From contig JAURDW010000007.1 in assembly GCA_030827745.1 (NCBI GenBank), positions 1 through 44,483 of the forward strand: 44,483 nt of DNA, given 5' to 3'. Made by a program: the position numbers and the translations under genes. Below are positions 41,737-44,483 of the stretch, piece after piece. Numbering within the stretch: position 1 is the stretch's first letter; every line of letters starts with the position of its first letter. The notes under the pieces are model-generated. The model was not told the DNA's origin. It worked only from the letters and a program-made list of their open reading frames with translations, and did not search any database. Origin of the DNA: Candidatus Poseidonia sp. (GTDB lineage: Archaea > Thermoplasmatota > Poseidoniia > Poseidoniales > Poseidoniaceae).

Positions 41737-44130
41737 TCAACTGCCGCACATCAAACAGTCGTCAGGACTGTCGAGGCTGCAGGCGATGGCGTCCATGCTG
41801 TCCACGTCTTCGGCCCGCTCGGCGAGCCCGCCCACCGTCTGGTCATCCTTGTTTGAGGCTTCAACGGTGAACTGGATGGCGTCGGCTGCGGCCTTGGTGC
41901 GGAGGTAGTACATGCCCGTCTTCAGGCCCTGCTTCCACCCATAGAAGTGCATCGAGGTCACCTTGGCGGGGTTGGCGTCCACCATGTGAATGTTGAGCGA
42001 TTGGCTCTGGTCAATGTAGGCACCTCGGTCGGCAGCCATGTCGAGGACATGGCGTTGTTTGATTTCCCACGTTGTCTTGTAGAGATCCCGGAGATACTCA
42101 GGGATGCGATGGATCGCTTGAATGGACCCCTTGTGGCGGAGGATGTCGTCTTTCATCTCGAGACTCCACATGTCTTCGGCGATGAGGTCTTGAACCAGAT
42201 GCTTGTTCAGCACGACAAATTCACCCGAGAGGGTGCGGCGGACGTAGAGGTTGGAGGTGAACGCTTCAAAGCACTCGTTGTTGCCGAGGATTTGTGAAGT
42301 CGAAGCGGTTGGCATAGGGGCAAGAAGCAACGAATTGCGCATGCCCTTGGCCATGATATCTGCCTTGAGCGAATCCCAATCCCAGCGGCCGCTGTGCTCG
42401 TTCATACCCCAGAGGTCAAATTGAAGCAAGCCTTGGCTGGCGGGCGACCCCTCAAAGGTTGAATAGGGACCCTCTGCCACGGCAGCGTCCTTTGAAGCGG
42501 TGCATGCAGCAAAGTAGATGGTCTCAAAGATCTCCTTGTTCAACCTGCGAGCTTCGGGACTCTCGAAAGGCATCTTGAGCATGGCGAACACATCCGCCAA
42601 ACCCTGGACACCCAGGCCGATAGGGCGGTGGCGCATGTTGGAGTTCCGAGCTTCTTCCACGGGGTAGTAGTTGACGTCGATGACGCGATTCAGGTTGCCT
42701 GTTGCGTGGTAGGTGACATCGTAGAGAAGTTGGTGGTCAAACTCACCGGCGCTGCTGTTGACAAACTTGGGCAACGCAATGGAAGCCAGGTTGCAAACGG
42801 CCACTTCGTCCTTTGCGGTGTACTCCATAATCTCCGTGCAAAGGTTGGACGAGCGGATGGTGCCGAGGTTTTTCTGGTTGGATTTCTCGTTGGCGGCGTC
42901 TTTGTACAACATGTACGGCGTGCCGGTTTCGATTTGGGCTTCGACAATTTTGTCCCAAACCACACGGGCAGGGAGGGTTTCTCGAGCCAGGCCACGGCGT
43001 TCGTAGTCCTCGAACATGGCCTTGAACTCCGCACCGTAAACGTCCTGCAAACCAGGGCATTCGTTGGGGCAGAAGAAGGACCAGTCGGCGTTGTTTTCAA
43101 CGCGCTCCATGAACAGGTCGGGCGTCCACATGGCGTAGAACAGGTCGCGAGCTCGCATCTCTTCTTTGCCGTGGTTCTTCTTCAAGTCAAGGAAGGCCAA
43201 GATGTCCGGGTGCCACGGCTCCAAATAGACGGCGATGGACCCCTTGCGCTTGCCGCCGCCTTGGTCGACGTAGCGTGCGGTGTCGTTGAAGACCCGAAGC
43301 ATGGGGACGATGCCGTTTGAGGTGCCGTTGGTCCCTTTGATGTAGGAACCCTTGGAGCGGACGTGGTGAATGGAGAGACCGATGCCGCCCGCCGATTTAG
43401 AAATCAACGCACATTGCTTGAGCGTGTCGTAAATCCCATCGAGTGAATCGTCTTGCATGGTCAGCAGGAAACAGGAGGACATCTGCGGCATCGGGGTTCC
43501 GGAGTTGAAGAGGGTGGGCGTGGCGTGGGTAAAGTAGCCTTGACTCATGAGATCGTAGGTTTTCAATGCCTTCTCAATGTTGCCGTGGTGGATGCCAACA
43601 GCAACCCGCATGAGCATGTGCTGAGGACGCTCGGCAACGACGCCGTTGAGCTTGAGCAGGTAGGACCGTTCAAGAGTCTTGAAGCCGAAATAGTCGTACG
43701 TGTGGTCGCGAGTGTAGTCAATGTGGTTGTTGAGCACCTCAGCATTCGCCATGATCACTTCGTACACCTCTTCCGAGATGAGCGGGGCGTGCTTGTTGGA
43801 TTCGGGGTCGATGTACTCACGAAGGTCGGTGATGACGTCGGTGAACACGTCTTTTGTGGAGCGGTGCAGGTCATCAACGCAAATACGAGCCGCCAAGCGG
43901 CTGTAGTCTGGATGGTGGGAGGCAAGGGAAGCGGCCGTTTCGGCGGCGAGTTGATCCAACTCCCGGGTGGTGACGCCGTCATACAGGCCCTCAATGGTCA
44001 ACTTCGTCACGTGACCGGGGTCCACCCAGGTCTCGTCCAAACCTTCGGCGAGCACAACCAACTTTTCGTGGATGGCATCAAACCGTACATCTTCTCGCTC
44101 GCCTTTTCGATTCACAACTTGCATAGCCAT
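41737..44130 (-). CDS. nrdA: Ribonucleoside-diphosphate reductase large subunit, class I
   Basis: The protein has 797 residues. An N-terminal ATP-cone allosteric domain ([20 protein letters not shown]) is followed by the R1 catalytic barrel. The substrate cysteines and radical site are visible: [10 protein letters not shown] (~217), [11 protein letters not shown] with the N-x-C-x-E triad (~430), and [10 protein letters not shown] (~444). [18 protein letters not shown] is the specificity/phosphate loop region, and the C-terminal tail ends in C-L-M-C-G-S, the redox shuttle pair. The style is close to eukaryotic R1 (RRM1-like). GGAGGATGA at 44134-44142 sets ATG 44130. It is downstream of nrdB by 57 bases. 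Confidence 0.97.
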   Translation of the reverse strand: MAMQVVNRKGEREDVRFDAIHEKLVVLAEGLDETWVDPGHVTKLTIEGLYDGVTTRELDQLAAETAASLASHHPDYSRLAARICVDDLHRSTKDVFTDVITDLREYIDPESNKHAPLISEEVYEVIMANAEVLNNHIDYTRDHTYDYFGFKTLERSYLLKLNGVVAERPQHMLMRVAVGIHHGNIEKALKTYDLMSQGYFTHATPTLFNSGTPMPQMSSCFLLTMQDDSLDGIYDTLKQCALISKSAGGIGLSIHHVRSKGSYIKGTNGTSNGIVPMLRVFNDTARYVDQGGGKRKGSIAVYLEPWHPDILAFLDLKKNHGKEEMRARDLFYAMWTPDLFMERVENNADWSFFCPNECPGLQDVYGAEFKAMFEDYERRGLARETLPARVVWDKIVEAQIETGTPYMLYKDAANEKSNQKNLGTIRSSNLCTEIMEYTAKDEVAVCNLASIALPKFVNSSAGEFDHQLLYDVTYHATGNLNRVIDVNYYPVEEARNSNMRHRPIGLGVQGLADVFAMLKMPFESPEARRLNKEIFETIYFAACTASKDAAVAEGPYSTFEGSPASQGLLQFDLWGMNEHSGRWDWDSLKADIMAKGMRNSLLLAPMPTASTSQILGNNECFEAFTSNLYVRRTLSGEFVVLNKHLVQDLIAEDMWSLEMKDDILRHKGSIQAIHRIPEYLRDLYKTTWEIKQRHVLDMAADRGAYIDQSQSLNIHMVDANPAKVTSMHFYGWKQGLKTGMYYLRTKAAADAIQFTVEASNKDDQTVGGLAERAEDVDSMDAIACSLDSPDDCLMCGS

Positions 44131-44133
44131 ACT

Positions 44134-44142
44134 TCATCCTCC
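44134..44142 (-). promoter_or_regulatory. Strong ribosome binding site of nrdA
   Basis: GGAGGATGA on the minus strand ends 3 bases before the ATG and complements the 16S rRNA 3' end well. It decides the start over the second in-frame ATG at 44124. Confidence 0.6.
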
Positions 44143-44187
44143 GGTGTTCATTTGAGTGCGTGATATCTTTCTTTGTTCGCGTACGGT

Positions 44188-44483
44188 TCAAAAGTCTTCG
44201 TCCACAGAAAATCGCTGTTGGACGCTTCCCAAGGAGGCGCTCTCCATGACGCCAGCCTTCTGGTATTCCGCCACGCGCTTCTCGAAGAAGTTCGTCTTGC
44301 CCTGCATGGAGATCATCTCCATCCAAGGGAAGGGATTGCCGACGTTGTAAATCTTGGAGCAGTTCAGCTGCACCAAGAGGCGGTCGGCAACGAACTGAAT
44401 GTATTGCTTCATCAAATCGGCGTTCATGCCGATAAGGTTGACAGGGAGCGCCTGGGTGACAAACTCAATCTCGATGTCAACGG
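44188..44483 (-). CDS. nrdB: Ribonucleoside-diphosphate reductase small subunit, class I (3' part only)
   Basis: The frame is open to the window edge, leaving ~97 C-terminal residues of the R2 radical subunit. [53 protein letters not shown] (family [17 protein letters not shown]) and the acidic end FSVDEDF closely follow eukaryotic R2, whose last residues dock onto R1. The diiron and tyrosyl-radical residues lie in the missing part, so metal type cannot be judged. Confidence 0.95.
   Translation of the reverse strand, partial: VDIEIEFVTQALPVNLIGMNADLMKQYIQFVADRLLVQLNCSKIYNVGNPFPWMEMISMQGKTNFFEKRVAEYQKAGVMESASLGSVQQRFSVDEDF

Noticed and set aside
41648-41749. Longer N-terminus of the DoxX-like protein
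   Set aside because: The extra 34 residues overlap nrdA and a T7 terminator-like tract and lack membrane-protein character, though this is not certain.
42628-43320. 230-residue open frame on the plus strand inside nrdA
   Set aside because: It is an exact antisense shadow of a well conserved gene; its sequence mirrors nrdA codons and has no ribosome binding site or recognisable domain.

Overview
The window looks like a chromosomal piece of a planktonic euryarchaeon of the Marine Group II / Poseidoniales type (Thermoplasmata side). The evidence is an archaeal RNA polymerase operon (rpoH, unsplit rpoB, rpoA split into A' and A'', ribosomal protein L30e), GAGGTGA or GGAGG ribosome binding sites, moderately high GC, several very large surface proteins with Asp-rich thrombospondin type 3 (TSP3) repeats, and bacterial/eukaryote-like metabolic genes (glutamate dehydrogenase, class I ribonucleotide reductase, a lipoate-dependent 2-oxoacid dehydrogenase complex). 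The lineage call is inference from gene content; no rRNA gene is present to prove it. Layout: 1-771 holds the end of an unidentified gene and a small membrane protein. 760-2229 (minus) is a fusion of an Mtq2/HemK2-like methyltransferase with a biotin-protein ligase. 2402-11889 is tRNA-Lys followed by the tightly coupled rpoH-rpoB-rpoA1-rpoA2-rpl30e operon. 11947-15414 is a membrane-anchored TSP3 protein. 15598-17595 (minus) holds glutamate dehydrogenase and a small helical protein, divergent from a ribbon-helix-helix regulator at 17675-18049. A 334-base non-coding stretch with five consecutive hairpins precedes an XPD-like helicase and an overlapping small gene (18384-21012). 21028-32987 (minus) encodes a ~2975-residue surface protein with a degenerate transglutaminase domain and a DUF4129-like tail, preceded by a 981-residue surface protein; upstream of these are tRNA-Leu and a pteridine-reductase-like gene. 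34093-40119 is one operon: lipoyl synthase, E1 alpha, E1 beta, E2 and E3. 40156-44483 (minus) holds an AI-2E family permease, a DoxX-like protein, and class I ribonucleotide reductase (nrdA whole, nrdB cut by the window end). How the genes work together: the polymerase operon supplies both catalytic subunits plus RpoH. LipA makes the lipoyl cofactor carried by the E2 lipoyl domain of the adjacent complex. NrdB and NrdA together make deoxynucleotides. The large surface proteins share one plan: an N-terminal signal or anchor, a long acidic or beta-rich ectodomain, one C-terminal membrane helix and a short cytoplasmic tail. The most unusual features are the altered RNA polymerase (zinc ligands lost in both clamp modules, a ~135-residue insertion in A', and a homologous N-terminal domain on both RpoH and A''), the methyltransferase-biotin ligase fusion, the giant protein whose transglutaminase catalytic histidine is replaced by alanine, and a series of inverted repeats in front of individual genes.
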